Shown here piece by piece: positions 54,240 to 63,651 of a stretch of 64,000 nt of DNA (the first letter of the stretch is position 1; every line of letters begins with the position of its first letter). The notes beneath the pieces were generated by a model. That model searched no databases and had not been told where the DNA came from. It was given only the letters and a program-made list of their open reading frames with translations. A program made the position numbers and the translations under genes. Origin of the DNA: Betaproteobacteria bacterium (GTDB lineage Bacteria > Pseudomonadota > Gammaproteobacteria > Burkholderiales > SG8-39); assembly GCA_947476535.1 (NCBI GenBank), contig CANJRC010000004.1:1-64000 (forward strand). Direction: 5' to 3'.

Positions 54240-54686
54240 ATGCGACGCTTGTTCGTTGCCATTCACTTGGCGCTTGCATCAGCCGGCGCCGCCAGCGCCT
54301 TTGCCGCCGACCTTCGTTCGGTGTCGGAGCGCTTTGCCGTCCTCTACGATGCGCCTTCGATCAGGGCAAAGAAAGTGTACGTGGTCGGGCAGGACTACCC
54401 GGTCGAGATCGTGGTGAACCTGGACAACTGGGTCAAGGTGCGCGATGTCAGCGGCGAATTGACCTGGATCGAAAAGAAGTCGCTGTCCGAAAAGCGCACG
54501 TTGATCGTCACCGTGGCGATGGCCGACGTGAGGCAGGCGGCCGATGAGAAGTCGGCATTGGTGTTTCAGGCCCGTGAGGGCGTGATTTTCGAGTTGTCTG
54601 AAATTGGCAGCACGGGATGGGTCCGGGTGCGCCACCGCGATGGCCAGAGCGGCTACGTCAACAGCAAGCAGGTCTGGGGTCTTTAG
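54240..54686 (+). CDS. Secreted SH3-domain protein
   Basis: The product has 148 residues with a signal peptide (FVAIHLALASAGAASAFA). Two bacterial SH3-like repeats follow, seen in SERFAVLYDAPSIRAKKVYVV and WVKVRDVSGELTWIEKKSL, then a second set ending WVRVRHRDGQSGYVNSKQVWGL. Such proteins bind cell-wall peptides in the periplasm. It lies 11 bases after secB and 39 before gpsA in one operon, the usual order in this class. The precise role is unknown. Confidence 0.85.
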   Translation: MRRLFVAIHLALASAGAASAFAADLRSVSERFAVLYDAPSIRAKKVYVVGQDYPVEIVVNLDNWVKVRDVSGELTWIEKKSLSEKRTLIVTVAMADVRQAADEKSALVFQAREGVIFELSEIGSTGWVRVRHRDGQSGYVNSKQVWGL

Positions 54687-54725
54687 GCCGCGGGCTCATC
54701 GACTGCCGGCCAGGCGAATATCCCG

Positions 54726-55706
54726 ATGAACATTGCCATTCTGGGTGCAGGTGCATGGGGCACTGCGCTTGCCGTCTCGCTCTCGAGCAGCCATCGATTG
54801 GCCCTGTGGGCGCGCGACCCCGAATTGGCCCGAACACTGGTGGGCGAGCGCCTTAACAGCCGGTACCTGCCGGAAATCGAATTGCCTCCAGCGGTCGAGC
54901 CGACCGGGGATTTTGCTCATGCGGTGGCAGATGCCGCGCTGCTCATTGTGGCGACGCCCATGTCCGGCCTGCGCGAGACCTTGCGCCGAGTGAAATCAAT
55001 CGATGTCCCGGTGGTGTGGGCGTGCAAAGGCTTCGAAGCGGACTCGGCGACTTTGCCGCACCGGATGGCAGCAGCCGAACTGGGGGCTGCGCGCGTGTGC
55101 GGCGTGTTGTCCGGCCCTAGCTTTGCGCAGGAAGTGGCTCGCGGGCAACCCACGGCACTGACGTTGGCTTCCTCAGATGCCATTTTTGCTCGCGAGACCG
55201 CCCGCGCGCTGCATCACTCACGCCTGCGAATCTATTACAGCACGGATGTCGTCGGGGTCGAGGTTGGCGGCGCGGTAAAAAACGTCATGGCCATTGCCAC
55301 CGGCATCTGCGACGGCTTGAATTTGGGGCTCAATGCGCGAGCCGCGTTGATTACGCGCGGGTTGGCTGAGATCACGCGTCTCGGCATGCGTCTTGGCGGA
55401 GCTGCGGAAACCTTCATGGGCCTGACGGGGGCGGGGGACTTGATTCTGACCTGTACCGGGGACCTGTCGCGTAATCGCCGCGTGGGCTTGATGCTGGCCG
55501 GCGGCAAGAGCCTGGACCACATCCTGGTCGAACTCGGTCACGTCGCCGAAGGCGTGCACTCGGCTCGGGCGGTGCAACGACTCGCGCGAGAGACCGGCGT
55601 GGACATGCCGATCACGGATGGTGTGTGTTCGGTGCTGTTCGGCGGCGTGAGCGCGCGAGACGCGGTCGGGCAATTGCTGTCGCGAGACCCCAGGAGCGAA
55701 TCCTGA
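54726..55706 (+). CDS. gpsA: Glycerol-3-phosphate dehydrogenase [NAD(P)+]
   Basis: The product has 326 residues. The N-terminus [16 protein letters not shown] is the GxGxxG motif typical of GpsA. VWACKGFE near residue 96, the catalytic Lys in [13 protein letters not shown] near residue 183, and [12 protein letters not shown] near residue 237 are signature blocks. It makes sn-glycerol 3-phosphate for phospholipids from dihydroxyacetone phosphate. It ends the plus-strand operon that starts at the ArsR regulator. Confidence 0.97.
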   Translation: MNIAILGAGAWGTALAVSLSSSHRLALWARDPELARTLVGERLNSRYLPEIELPPAVEPTGDFAHAVADAALLIVATPMSGLRETLRRVKSIDVPVVWACKGFEADSATLPHRMAAAELGAARVCGVLSGPSFAQEVARGQPTALTLASSDAIFARETARALHHSRLRIYYSTDVVGVEVGGAVKNVMAIATGICDGLNLGLNARAALITRGLAEITRLGMRLGGAAETFMGLTGAGDLILTCTGDLSRNRRVGLMLAGGKSLDHILVELGHVAEGVHSARAVQRLARETGVDMPITDGVCSVLFGGVSARDAVGQLLSRDPRSES

Positions 55707-55728
55707 TTGTACTTTTGGGGTAACAATT

Positions 55729-55792
55729 ACTGACAGAAAAATTCAAGGGTGCTCGTCACCCCTGTAAAAATATATAAATCACTGACAGAAAA
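55729..55792. repeat. Pair of 12-base direct repeats flanking a hairpin
   Basis: ACTGACAGAAAA occurs at 55729-55740 and again at 55781-55792 in the 130-base gap between gpsA and trmL. The region between is AT-rich apart from the hairpin. The role is unknown. Confidence 0.8.
55747..55761. terminator. Weak hairpin between the convergent gpsA and trmL genes
   Basis: GGGTG and CACCC form a 5-bp stem around CTCGT. On the minus strand it is followed by TTGAATTTTT, so it could end trmL transcripts; on the plus strand no T-run follows directly. It sits between two copies of ACTGACAGAAAA. Confidence 0.4.
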
Positions 55793-55836
55793 TTGATGCC
55801 GCGTCCCACATTAGCCTGGCCCAGCCGTATTGATAT

Positions 55837-56301
55837 TCAGGTGCCGCGCTCGAAGCCCAGCTGTCGCCAGGCTTCGTAGACGACGACAGCAACGGCATTG
55901 GATAGGTTCAGGCTGCGGCTGTCGGCCAGCATGGGCAGCCGCAATTGGTGGATTTGCGGAAATTCTGCCAGCACCGGCTCAGGCAACCCCCGCGTCTCAG
56001 GACCGAAGACCAACACGTCGTCTCGAGCGAAGCGACATTCCGTATAACGGTGCGCGGCACGTGTTGTCACGGCAAGCAGACGCCGCCCCTCGAAATGTGC
56101 CCTGCAGGCGTTCCAGTCCGCATGGACCGTCGCGTCTTCCATGCCGCCGTAATCCAGGCCCGCGCGACGCGCGGCACGATCGGACAGGCGAAACCCCAAC
56201 GGGCGTACGAGGTGAAGCCGACAGCCGGTGTTGGCTGACAGGCGCAGGATATTGCCCGTGTTGGGCGGTATCTCGGGCTCGTAGAGGACGATATCAAACA
56301 T
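55837..56301 (-). CDS. trmL: tRNA (cytidine(34)-2'-O)-methyltransferase
   Basis: The product has 154 residues, the standard TrmL length. [20 protein letters not shown] is the N-terminal signature of SPOUT methyltransferases of this type. [10 protein letters not shown] near residue 95 and [14 protein letters not shown] near residue 130 form the knotted S-adenosylmethionine site. It methylates the wobble base of tRNA-Leu. It is convergent with gpsA. Confidence 0.95.
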   Translation of the reverse strand: MFDIVLYEPEIPPNTGNILRLSANTGCRLHLVRPLGFRLSDRAARRAGLDYGGMEDATVHADWNACRAHFEGRRLLAVTTRAAHRYTECRFARDDVLVFGPETRGLPEPVLAEFPQIHQLRLPMLADSRSLNLSNAVAVVVYEAWRQLGFERGT

Positions 56302-56436
56302 GGGCGGACGGGGGGGGTGGTGTAAATGTCACCCTGTGTGCCAACGACGGCAGGCAGGTTAGGGTAGCCCCGATTGTCCCATGCGGTCCCGCACAGTTCC
56401 CTGATGAGCCCGGATCGGGGGCGAAGTGGCGTTTGG

Positions 56437-57171
56437 CTAGTCGCGTGGCCAGGTGCGCGCCACAACCCAATTCTCGACATGGATGGCACCGACGCGCTTG
56501 AGGGCGGCGGCCAGTGCATTGAGCGTTGCTCCGGATGTCATCACGTCATCGACGATGGCGACCGATTTTCCCTCGAGTGACGTGCTGCAATCAAAGGCGC
56601 CCCGGACATTGGCCCTGCGGCGCATGAGCGGCAGGTCTGCCTGGGCCGGTGTGTCGCGCAATCGCTGTGCGGCCTGGCACGTGAACGCAAGCGCCAGTTC
56701 GTGTGCCGTGCGCCGACCGATTTCCACCGACTGGTTGAATCCGCGCTGTGCAAGGCGCCGTGCATGGAGCGGCATCGGAATGACGAGATCGATAGCGATG
56801 CCGGACGTTCTTCGCGATTTCACCGATTCGGCGAGTTTTCCTGCAAGTAAGGCGGCGAGCGGCAGCTGGTTGCGATGTTTCAGCGCGAGGATCAGTCGAT
56901 CCGCGGGGAATTCATAACGCAGCGCAGCGTGGGTCGCGTCGTAGCTCGGAGCGCGCCTGATGCAGCGTCCGCAGACCTGCCCCAACGGGCTCGGCATGGC
57001 GCAGCGGGGGCAGTGCGCCGGCGGCAGCCGTTCCAGTGACTGCTCACAGGAATGGCAAAGGGCTGAATCGAAACTCGGAGCGCCGCATAAGTGGCAGTCT
57101 TGCGGGAGCACCTTGTTTGCGATCGAGTGCATAAGTTTATTGCAACTGTCGAATATATTAGAACTAGTCAT
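56437..57171 (-). CDS. comF: ComF family protein (phosphoribosyltransferase fold)
   Basis: The product has 244 residues. The N-terminal zinc cluster is visible as CHLCG, CHSCE, CPRC and CGRC (residues about 27-72). The PRPP loop is VAIVDDVMTSGATLNA near residue 205. ComF is needed for uptake of transforming DNA in competent bacteria; in most proteobacteria its role is less clear. Start codons at 57171 or 57132 are possible and neither has a good ribosome site. It lies on the minus strand after trmL in the same orientation. Confidence 0.92.
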   Translation of the reverse strand: MTSSNIFDSCNKLMHSIANKVLPQDCHLCGAPSFDSALCHSCEQSLERLPPAHCPRCAMPSPLGQVCGRCIRRAPSYDATHAALRYEFPADRLILALKHRNQLPLAALLAGKLAESVKSRRTSGIAIDLVIPMPLHARRLAQRGFNQSVEIGRRTAHELALAFTCQAAQRLRDTPAQADLPLMRRRANVRGAFDCSTSLEGKSVAIVDDVMTSGATLNALAAALKRVGAIHVENWVVARTWPRD

Positions 57172-57286
57172 TTGACATTAATGCTTGGGGGCAGGGATCA
57201 TTGAGAACGCTGGTCGAGTAGGTATTGACCGCAGCAATGTTGGCGATGAACAACGGCAAACAGCTGGCTCGACGATTGGGAACCCC

Positions 57287-58582
57287 ATGATTCAAAAGGT
57301 TATTCTTCTTGCGCGGCTGGCCGTGTTCATGCTTCCCGCCCTGGCAGTGGCGGCCGGACAACCGGCCGCCGAGACTATTCGACTGGCATTCATAGACCCT
57401 TTGAGCGGCCCGTTTGCCAATGCCGGTGAATCCAGCCTGAGGCATTTCCGCACCGCCATTGAGGCAATCAACGACTTGGGCGCCTCCGGGGTGCACAAGT
57501 CGCAGGCGGGCCCGGCAGCCTACCGTTTCGCAGTCACAGGGTTCGACAACAAGGCGTCGGCACAAGACTCGCTGACCCAGTTGCGGCTAGCGATCGATCA
57601 GGGGTATCGCATTATCATCCAGGGGCAGAGTTCTGCCGCTGCCTTGGCCTTGTCCGACGCCATCAGCAAGCACAATGCGCGCGAACCTTCACGCCAGGTG
57701 TTATTCCTCAACTATGCGGCCCTTGATCCGGACCTTACCAACAACCAGTGTTCGTTCTGGCATTTCCGATTCGACGCCAACTCCGACATGCGCGTTGAAG
57801 TGATGGCGAAGGTGCTGGAGCAGGCGCAGGCGGTGAAGGCGGTGTACGTGATCGGCCAGAATTATTCCTTTGGGCAGCAGGTGTCCCGGGCGGTACGTGA
57901 AGTGCTGGCCCGCAGGCGTCCCGATATTCGCATCGTGGGCGATGAATTGCACCCGTTGGGGCAGGTCAAGGACTTCGCGCCCTATGTGGCGAAGATTCGC
58001 GCCTCCGGGGCGGACACCGTGATTACTGGAAACTGGGGCAACGACCTCTCCTTGCTGGTAAAGGCGGCGCGCGAGTCGGCATTGGACGTGGATTTCTACA
58101 CTTTTTACGCGGGCTCGCTGGGTGCGGTGAGCGCGATCGGCGATGCCGGTGTCGGTCGCGTAAAACAGGTCACCGAGTGGCATTCCAACGTTCCCTCTCG
58201 CGAGATCGATGACTACGCCAGGAGATACAAGGCACGTTGGGGCGAGGACTTGTTTTTCTTTCGCGTGCAAACGCTGTTGGGTATGCTGTCAGAGGCCCTG
58301 GCCAAGGCGCGCTCGACGGAACCGGCGAGGATCGCTCTGGTGCTGGAAGGCATGCGCTATCGCACGGCGCTCGGGGAGGTCGAAATGCGGGCAGCCGACC
58401 ACCAGCTGTTGCAGCCGTTGTTCGTATCCACGCTGGTCCGCTCGGCAGCGCGCGGCGGTGACAAGGCGGTGCGCTACGATGTGGAGAACACCGGGCTGGG
58501 TTTTCGCACTGATGCGCGCGTGGAATCGTTCGTGAGTGCGCAGCCGACGTCCTGCCAGATGCGGCGGCCGGCACTCCAGTGA
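57287..58582 (+). CDS. Orphan periplasmic substrate-binding protein (LivJ-like)
   Basis: The product has 431 residues from the ATG at 57287; the frame is open from 57185. A signal peptide (LLARLAVFMLPALAVAAG) precedes IRLAFIDPLSGPFANAGE, the start of the type I periplasmic fold. IVGDELHPLGQVKDFAPYVAKIRASGADTV-like text is seen near residue 220-240, typical of amino-acid receptors. No transporter gene is adjacent. It sits between comF and bioC, which are usually close neighbours in related genomes, so it may be an insertion into a conserved block. The ligand is unknown. Confidence 0.87.
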   Translation: MIQKVILLARLAVFMLPALAVAAGQPAAETIRLAFIDPLSGPFANAGESSLRHFRTAIEAINDLGASGVHKSQAGPAAYRFAVTGFDNKASAQDSLTQLRLAIDQGYRIIIQGQSSAAALALSDAISKHNAREPSRQVLFLNYAALDPDLTNNQCSFWHFRFDANSDMRVEVMAKVLEQAQAVKAVYVIGQNYSFGQQVSRAVREVLARRRPDIRIVGDELHPLGQVKDFAPYVAKIRASGADTVITGNWGNDLSLLVKAARESALDVDFYTFYAGSLGAVSAIGDAGVGRVKQVTEWHSNVPSREIDDYARRYKARWGEDLFFFRVQTLLGMLSEALAKARSTEPARIALVLEGMRYRTALGEVEMRAADHQLLQPLFVSTLVRSAARGGDKAVRYDVENTGLGFRTDARVESFVSAQPTSCQMRRPALQ

Positions 58583-58641
58583 AGCCGGTGCCGCGCCTGA
58601 CGGCGCAGCGCGAGGCGGGGAAGTGAACACGTCCGGATAGA

Positions 58642-59583
58642 ATGCCGGGGATGTCGGATATACATTCCTCGGTAAACACTGAATACGCAGCCGATTGGCT
58701 GGACGTGCCAGCGGCGCGCCGCCGATTCGAGCGTGCCGCAGCCAGCACGGCAGGCGTGGATGCACTGGCGCGGGAGATCGAGCGGCGCATGGCCGAACGG
58801 CTCGAACTCATCCGCATTGCTCCTGATTCGATTCTCGATGCCGGCTGCGGGCTCGGCGCAGGCAGCGCGATGCTGCGCAAGCGCTATCCACAGGCCCGCG
58901 TCATTGGCGTAGATAGCGCGTGCCGTGTGCTGCGCCAGGCGGTCCTTTCCCGTTCTTTTCGCACGCGGGTTCGACAGTTTTTTTCGGACGGCGCGCCCCT
59001 CAGTATTTGCGGTGACATTTGCGACTTGCCCCTGACCACGGGAACCATTTCGATGGCATGGTCGAATCTCGCGTTGGCCTGGACGCCGGAACCGATGCGC
59101 GCGTTTGGCGAAGTCGCTCGGGTGCTAGCACCCGGCGGGCTGCTGATGTTTTCCAGTTACGGGCCAGACACGCTGAAGGAGTTGCGCGCCGCGTTTGCAA
59201 ATGCCGACGCGAGCGCGCACGTGCATCCTTTCATCGACATGCATGACTTGGGCGACATGCTAGTTGCCAGCGGGTTCGTGACGCCGGTGATGGACATGGA
59301 AACCGTGACGCTGACTTATGCAAGCTTCGAAGGGTTGTCGCGAGACTTGCGCTTGTCTGGACAGTCCAATGCGGCGCGCGACCGCGCTCGTGGCATGCTG
59401 GGTCGAGGCCGATTTTCACGCATGCGTGCAGCTTACGAGGCAGCGCGCAAGGACGGCCGCCTTCCGGCAACGATCGAAGTGATTTACGGCCACGCATGGC
59501 GTGGCGAGCCGCGTGTCGCCAAGGATGGTCGCGCCATCATCCAATTGAAGATGCCCGTGAGGCGCAGCCTCAAGCAACGCTGA
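58642..59583 (+). CDS. bioC: BioC-like S-adenosylmethionine-dependent methyltransferase
   Basis: The product has 313 residues (ATG at 58642 or 58651). The SAM site ILDAGCGLGAG lies near residue 65, VIGVDSA near residue 90, and LALAWTPEP with LAPGGLLMFSSYGPDTLKELR is typical of BioC-type malonyl-ACP methyltransferases. BioC starts biotin synthesis by methylating malonyl-ACP. The location before coxB is usual in betaproteobacteria. The specific substrate is inferred by family resemblance. Confidence 0.85.
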   Translation: MPGMSDIHSSVNTEYAADWLDVPAARRRFERAAASTAGVDALAREIERRMAERLELIRIAPDSILDAGCGLGAGSAMLRKRYPQARVIGVDSACRVLRQAVLSRSFRTRVRQFFSDGAPLSICGDICDLPLTTGTISMAWSNLALAWTPEPMRAFGEVARVLAPGGLLMFSSYGPDTLKELRAAFANADASAHVHPFIDMHDLGDMLVASGFVTPVMDMETVTLTYASFEGLSRDLRLSGQSNAARDRARGMLGRGRFSRMRAAYEAARKDGRLPATIEVIYGHAWRGEPRVAKDGRAIIQLKMPVRRSLKQR

Positions 59584-59896
59584 CTTGAGAGCGGTTCTCA
59601 GCTTGATTTAACTCGGTTTTTTCATTGCTTCGGCTTGCCGCGACGGTGCTTAGTGTGTTAATTTAGCACGGCTTTTTTGCCACTTCCTGCAGGCACATTC
59701 CCTCCGCGTAGCGCATTGCGAGAGCCCATTGACACAGACCGCTTGCGGCCGGGCTCCAGTCGGTTTTGCGCCACGCGCAGGCAGTTTGCGGGGAGGCGGC
59801 TGCAGTATTTATTGGACGCGATAAGCGGCGTTTAACACGAGGCCCGGCGACTGGCTGCGGGGCTGGCGAACCAGTTTTGGAAATGGTGAGGACAAG
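59584..59896. other. 313-base gap between bioC and coxB
   Basis: The left half is AT-richer (59590-59680) and holds a weak inverted repeat GTGCT/AGCAC at about 59646-59669 followed by a run of six T, possibly a terminator for bioC. The right half is GC-rich with no clear motif apart from AGGA ahead of coxB. The cytochrome oxidase promoter probably lies here, but I could not identify it. The long minus-strand frame that crosses this gap has no family match and is a shadow of coxB. Confidence 0.4.
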
Positions 59897-61024
59897 ATGA
59901 TGAAAAAAATCGGGGGAATGGCAGGCGCAATGCTGCTCTCGCTCTATGCGGGCGCATCTTCGGCCGCCTGGCAGCTCAACCTGACGACCGGTGCGACCAA
60001 GTCCACCCAGGTGATCTACGACCTGCACAACCTGATGATGTGGATCATCCTCGTCATATTCGTTGGTGTGTTTGGCGTCATGTTCTACTCGGTGTATGCC
60101 CATCGCAAGTCGGTGGGTCACAAGGCCGACCAGTTCCACGAGAACACGACGGTAGAGCTGATCTGGACCATCGTTCCGTTCTTCATCCTCATCGCGATGG
60201 CGTGGCCGGCGACCAAGGCATTGATCGACCTCCGCGATACTTCCAATCCTGACATGACCGTCAAGGTGACCGGCTACCAGTGGAAATGGGGCTATGACTA
60301 TCTGAAGGGAGAGGGCGAGGGAATCAGTTTCGTTTCCCAGTTGTCGACCCCCCAGGCGCAGATCTATGGGACGGAGACGAAGGGCGAGAACTACCTGTTG
60401 GAGACGGACAGGCACCTGGTGGTCCCTGTCGGGAAGAAAATTCGTGTCCTGACAACGGCCAGTGACGTCATTCATGCTTGGAACGTCCCGGCATTCGGGG
60501 TCAAGCAAGATGCAATTCCCGGATTCGTTCGCGATACCTGGTTTCGCGCCGAGAAGGAAGGCATCTATCGTGGACAATGTGCGGAGCTGTGCGGCAAGGA
60601 CCACGGGTTCATGCCCATCGTTGTCGAAGTCGTTTCGGCGGAGAAGTTCAGCGCCTGGACGGGCGAGCAGAAGAAGGCGATGGCGGCGGCAGCTGATGAT
60701 CCGGACAAGAAATGGGAACTGGCCGATCTCAAGGCGCGGGGTGAAAAGGTATACGCGGCCAATTGTGTGGCCTGCCATCAGGCCAACGGTCAGGGCATCA
60801 AGGGCACATTTCCCGCGCTCGACGGCGGCAAGATCACGACCGGCCCAGTCAAAGGACACATTGATCAGGTGTTGAACGGCAAGGCCGGCACTGCCATGGC
60901 GGCATTTGGCAAGCAGTTGTCGGACACCGAGATTGCAGCGGTCGTCACCTATGAGCGCAACAGCTGGGGCAACAAGACCGGCACGGTTGTGCAGCCCTCG
61001 GATGTCAAGGCGGCGCGCAAGTAA
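59897..61024 (+). CDS. coxB: Cytochrome c oxidase subunit II with fused cytochrome c domain
   Basis: The product has 375 residues. A signal peptide ends near ASSAAWQ, two membrane helices follow (about 45-68 and 88-108). The CuA site is seen in HAWNVPAFG and CAELCGKDHGFM (about residues 195-240). A C-terminal cytochrome c domain carries CVACH near residue 293 with a later Met ligand in TAMAAFG. The fused cytochrome is typical of caa3/aa3-type oxidases of proteobacteria. It receives electrons from cytochrome c and passes them to coxA, 33 bases downstream. Confidence 0.97.
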   Translation: MMKKIGGMAGAMLLSLYAGASSAAWQLNLTTGATKSTQVIYDLHNLMMWIILVIFVGVFGVMFYSVYAHRKSVGHKADQFHENTTVELIWTIVPFFILIAMAWPATKALIDLRDTSNPDMTVKVTGYQWKWGYDYLKGEGEGISFVSQLSTPQAQIYGTETKGENYLLETDRHLVVPVGKKIRVLTTASDVIHAWNVPAFGVKQDAIPGFVRDTWFRAEKEGIYRGQCAELCGKDHGFMPIVVEVVSAEKFSAWTGEQKKAMAAAADDPDKKWELADLKARGEKVYAANCVACHQANGQGIKGTFPALDGGKITTGPVKGHIDQVLNGKAGTAMAAFGKQLSDTEIAAVVTYERNSWGNKTGTVVQPSDVKAARK

Positions 61025-61057
61025 GCGCAGTCACGGATAAAGATTCAGGAGAACACT

Positions 61058-62668
61058 ATGAGCGCAGCCCTCGACACCCACGGCAAGGCCCACGACGGGC
61101 ACGATGATCACGGCGATCACGGCCACCACACGCCGACCGGCTTCATGCGCTGGGTCACCACGACCAACCACAAGGACATTGGCACGATGTACCTGTGGTT
61201 CAGTTTCGCCATGTTCCTCTTCGGCGGAGCGATGGCCATGATTATCCGTGCGGAATTGTTTCAGCCCGGCATGCAGATCGTCACGCCGGAGTTCTTTAAT
61301 TCGATGACGACTTATCACGGCTTGGTCATGGTGTTCGGCGCCATCATGCCGGCCTTCGTCGGCTTCGCGAACTGGCAGATTCCTATGATGATCGGCGCGC
61401 CCGACATGGCGTTCCCGCGCATGAACAACTGGAGCTTCTGGCTGTTGCCGCCGGCCGCAATCCTGCTAGTTGCGTCCTTTCTCGTGCCCGGCGGCGGCGC
61501 CGGTGTGGGCTGGACCATGTATGCCCCGCTGACGACGCAGATGGGCCCGGGCATGGATCTCACCATCTTCGCCGTGCACATTCTTGGGATGAGCTCCATC
61601 ATGGGCTCGATCAACATTATTACCACCATCCTCAACCTGCGCGCGCCGGGGATGACCTTGATGAAGATGCCGCTCTTCGTCTGGACCTGGCTGATTACGG
61701 CCTACCTGCTGGTGGCCTCGATGCCGGTGCTTGCCGGTGCGGTCACCATGACCCTGACCGATCGCCATTTCGGCACTTCGTTCTTCAATGCGGCCGGGGG
61801 CGGCGATCCTGTCCTGTACCAGCACATCTTCTGGTTCTTCGGCCATCCTGAGGTGTACATCATTGCCATTCCGGCATTCGGCGTCGTTTCGCAGGTCATC
61901 CCGGCGTTCTCGCGCAAGCCGCTGTTCGGCTATGCATCGATGGTGTACGCCACATCGTCGATCGCCATCCTGTCATTCATGGTCTGGGCACACCACATGT
62001 ACGTCGTTGGCATGCCGGTCGCGGGGCAACTCTACTTCATGTATGCCACCATGCTGATTGCCGTACCCACCGGCGTAAAGGTGTTCAACTGGGTGGCAAC
62101 CATGTGGAAAGGCTCGCTGACATTCGAGACGCCGATGTTGTTTGCGCTCGGATTCCTGTTCCTGTTTACGCTGGGGGGGTTCACTGGCCTAGTCCTGGCC
62201 ATGACGGTAGTCGACGTGCAGCTTCAGGATACGTACTACGTGGTTGCGCACTTCCATTATGTGATGGTCGCCGGCGCGCTCTTCTCGGCATTTGCCGGCG
62301 TGTACTTCTGGTTCCCCAAGTGGACCGGCAAGATGTATGACGAGACGCTGGGTAAGTGGCATTTCTGGTTGTCCATCATCTTTTTCAACGTGACTTTCTT
62401 CGTGCAGCACTTCCTTGGCCTTGCGGGCATGCCGCGTCGGATTCCGGACTACGCTCTACAGTTCACCGAGTTCAACCAGATTTCCTCGATCGGTGCATTC
62501 GGCTTCGGTTTGTCGCAGGTATTCTTCCTCTACATCATCATCAAGGCAATTCGCAGTGGTGAGAAGGCACCCCAGCTTCCGTGGGATGGTGCTGATACGC
62601 TGGAGTGGACGCACCTGCCCACCCCGGCCCCGTATCACACATTCGAAAATCCGCCGACGGTGAAGTAG
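61058..62668 (+). CDS. coxA: Cytochrome c oxidase subunit I
   Basis: The product has 536 residues with twelve membrane helices. A His/Asp-rich cytosolic N-terminus (GHDDHGDHGHH) precedes WVTTTNHKDIGTMYL, the family start. The heme a ligand His is in MTTYHGLVMVF; the CuB site is seen in HPEVYIIAIPAFG, then HHMYVVGM, and VVAHFHYVM. This is the catalytic core that reduces oxygen to water and pumps protons. GGAG is visible 11 bases before the ATG. Confidence 0.98.
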   Translation: MSAALDTHGKAHDGHDDHGDHGHHTPTGFMRWVTTTNHKDIGTMYLWFSFAMFLFGGAMAMIIRAELFQPGMQIVTPEFFNSMTTYHGLVMVFGAIMPAFVGFANWQIPMMIGAPDMAFPRMNNWSFWLLPPAAILLVASFLVPGGGAGVGWTMYAPLTTQMGPGMDLTIFAVHILGMSSIMGSINIITTILNLRAPGMTLMKMPLFVWTWLITAYLLVASMPVLAGAVTMTLTDRHFGTSFFNAAGGGDPVLYQHIFWFFGHPEVYIIAIPAFGVVSQVIPAFSRKPLFGYASMVYATSSIAILSFMVWAHHMYVVGMPVAGQLYFMYATMLIAVPTGVKVFNWVATMWKGSLTFETPMLFALGFLFLFTLGGFTGLVLAMTVVDVQLQDTYYVVAHFHYVMVAGALFSAFAGVYFWFPKWTGKMYDETLGKWHFWLSIIFFNVTFFVQHFLGLAGMPRRIPDYALQFTEFNQISSIGAFGFGLSQVFFLYIIIKAIRSGEKAPQLPWDGADTLEWTHLPTPAPYHTFENPPTVK

Positions 62669-62689
62669 CCGGGAACTGGAATCAGTATC

Positions 62690-62797
62690 GTGGATGACGC
62701 CCGCAAACGCGCCAACCTGCGTCTCGGCCTGTTGCTGGGAGCGCTCGCGCTGGCGTCGTTCCTTGGGTTTCTCGCCAAAATGTATCTTTCGCGATGA
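62690..62797 (+). CDS. Cytochrome oxidase small assembly protein
   Basis: This 35-residue protein starts with GTG at 62690 and ends at the TGA overlapping the ctaG ATG (ATGA). It consists of a basic head (DDARKRANLR) and one membrane helix (LGLLLGALALASFLGFLA), as in the short proteins that sit between coxA and ctaG in betaproteobacteria. It probably assists oxidase assembly; evidence is position and hydropathy. Confidence 0.75.
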   Translation: MDDARKRANLRLGLLLGALALASFLGFLAKMYLSR

Positions 62798-63345
62798 GCG
62801 CGGCTGACGCAATCGTCAACGCCAATCGGCTGCTGCTGCGCAAATTGCTTGTCGTCAGTGTGCTGATGTTCGGCTTCGCGTTCGCGCTCGTGCCCTTCTA
62901 CGAGAAGATCTGCGAAGTCGCCGGGCTGCGCGATATCTTCCGATCGGATGAGGTTGCGGCAAAGAACACACAGGTCGACATGTCGCGTTCGGTATTGGTA
63001 GAGTTCGATTCGAACACGCAACGCCTTGCATGGACGTTCCGCCCGCTTGCCTTAGGACTGGCGGCACATCCGGGCGCGGTGATGCAGGTGGAGTACGAGG
63101 TGCGCAATACGCTGGATCGTCCGGTTACCGGCCAGGCGGTGCCTAGTTACGGGCCGCAGCGTGCCGCGCAGTATTTCAGGAAGCTGGAGTGCTTCTGCTT
63201 CCAGCAACAGACGCTGGCGCCGGGTGAAGTCAGGCGGATGCCGGTGGTGTTCGTGATCGATCCGGACCTGCCAAAAGACATTGGAACGATCACGTTGTCG
63301 TACACTTTTTTCGAAGTGGCTGGAACGCAGAAGCGGCCCGGCTAG
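62794..63345 (+). CDS. ctaG: Cytochrome c oxidase copper-assembly protein CtaG/Cox11
   Basis: The product has 183 residues. One N-terminal membrane helix (VVSVLMFGFAFALVPFYEKICEVAGL) precedes a periplasmic immunoglobulin-like domain. The copper-binding motif CFCFQQQTL lies near residue 132. CtaG delivers copper to the CuB site of subunit I. It overlaps the small assembly gene by 4 bases. Confidence 0.96.
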   Translation: MSAADAIVNANRLLLRKLLVVSVLMFGFAFALVPFYEKICEVAGLRDIFRSDEVAAKNTQVDMSRSVLVEFDSNTQRLAWTFRPLALGLAAHPGAVMQVEYEVRNTLDRPVTGQAVPSYGPQRAAQYFRKLECFCFQQQTLAPGEVRRMPVVFVIDPDLPKDIGTITLSYTFFEVAGTQKRPG

Positions 63346-63348
63346 GTT

Positions 63349-63564
63349 GTGAAAGAGAAAGAAAAGCGCAAGGCCACGCCAGCTGCAATCGCCAAGACCG
63401 TGTTGTCGGCGTTTCTCGGAATACGAAAGCGTGGGGACCATGATGAGGAGACGGTCCAGCTGTCGCCGGTGCAAATCGGGGTGGCAGCTGTTGTTGCAGG
63501 ACTCTGTTTTGTGGGCGGGTTGATTCTCCTGGTGAGGTTCATCCTGGGTAGGGCGATGGGTTGA
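63349..63564 (+). CDS. DUF2970 domain protein
   Basis: The product has 71 residues from a GTG 3 bases after the ctaG stop. A Lys-rich head is followed by AKTVLSAFLGIRKR and a C-terminal membrane helix (IGVAAVVAGLCFVGGLILLVRF). DUF2970 proteins occur regularly between ctaG and coxC in betaproteobacteria and are thought to be linked to the oxidase; no activity is known. Confidence 0.88.
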   Translation: MKEKEKRKATPAAIAKTVLSAFLGIRKRGDHDEETVQLSPVQIGVAAVVAGLCFVGGLILLVRFILGRAMG

Positions 63565-63651
63565 GGTGGAGTTCCAACCGGTGAGATCCGGTGACTCCGA
63601 TGAGAAATATCAGCAGGTGACAGATCAAGTGCATCCAGAGGGAGAACAAGC

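Noticed and set aside
59663-60859. Long minus-strand ORF (398 codons) over the coxB gene
   Set aside because: It is antisense to a certain coxB gene and its translation has no membrane, catalytic or family pattern; the frame is kept open by GC-rich codon bias.
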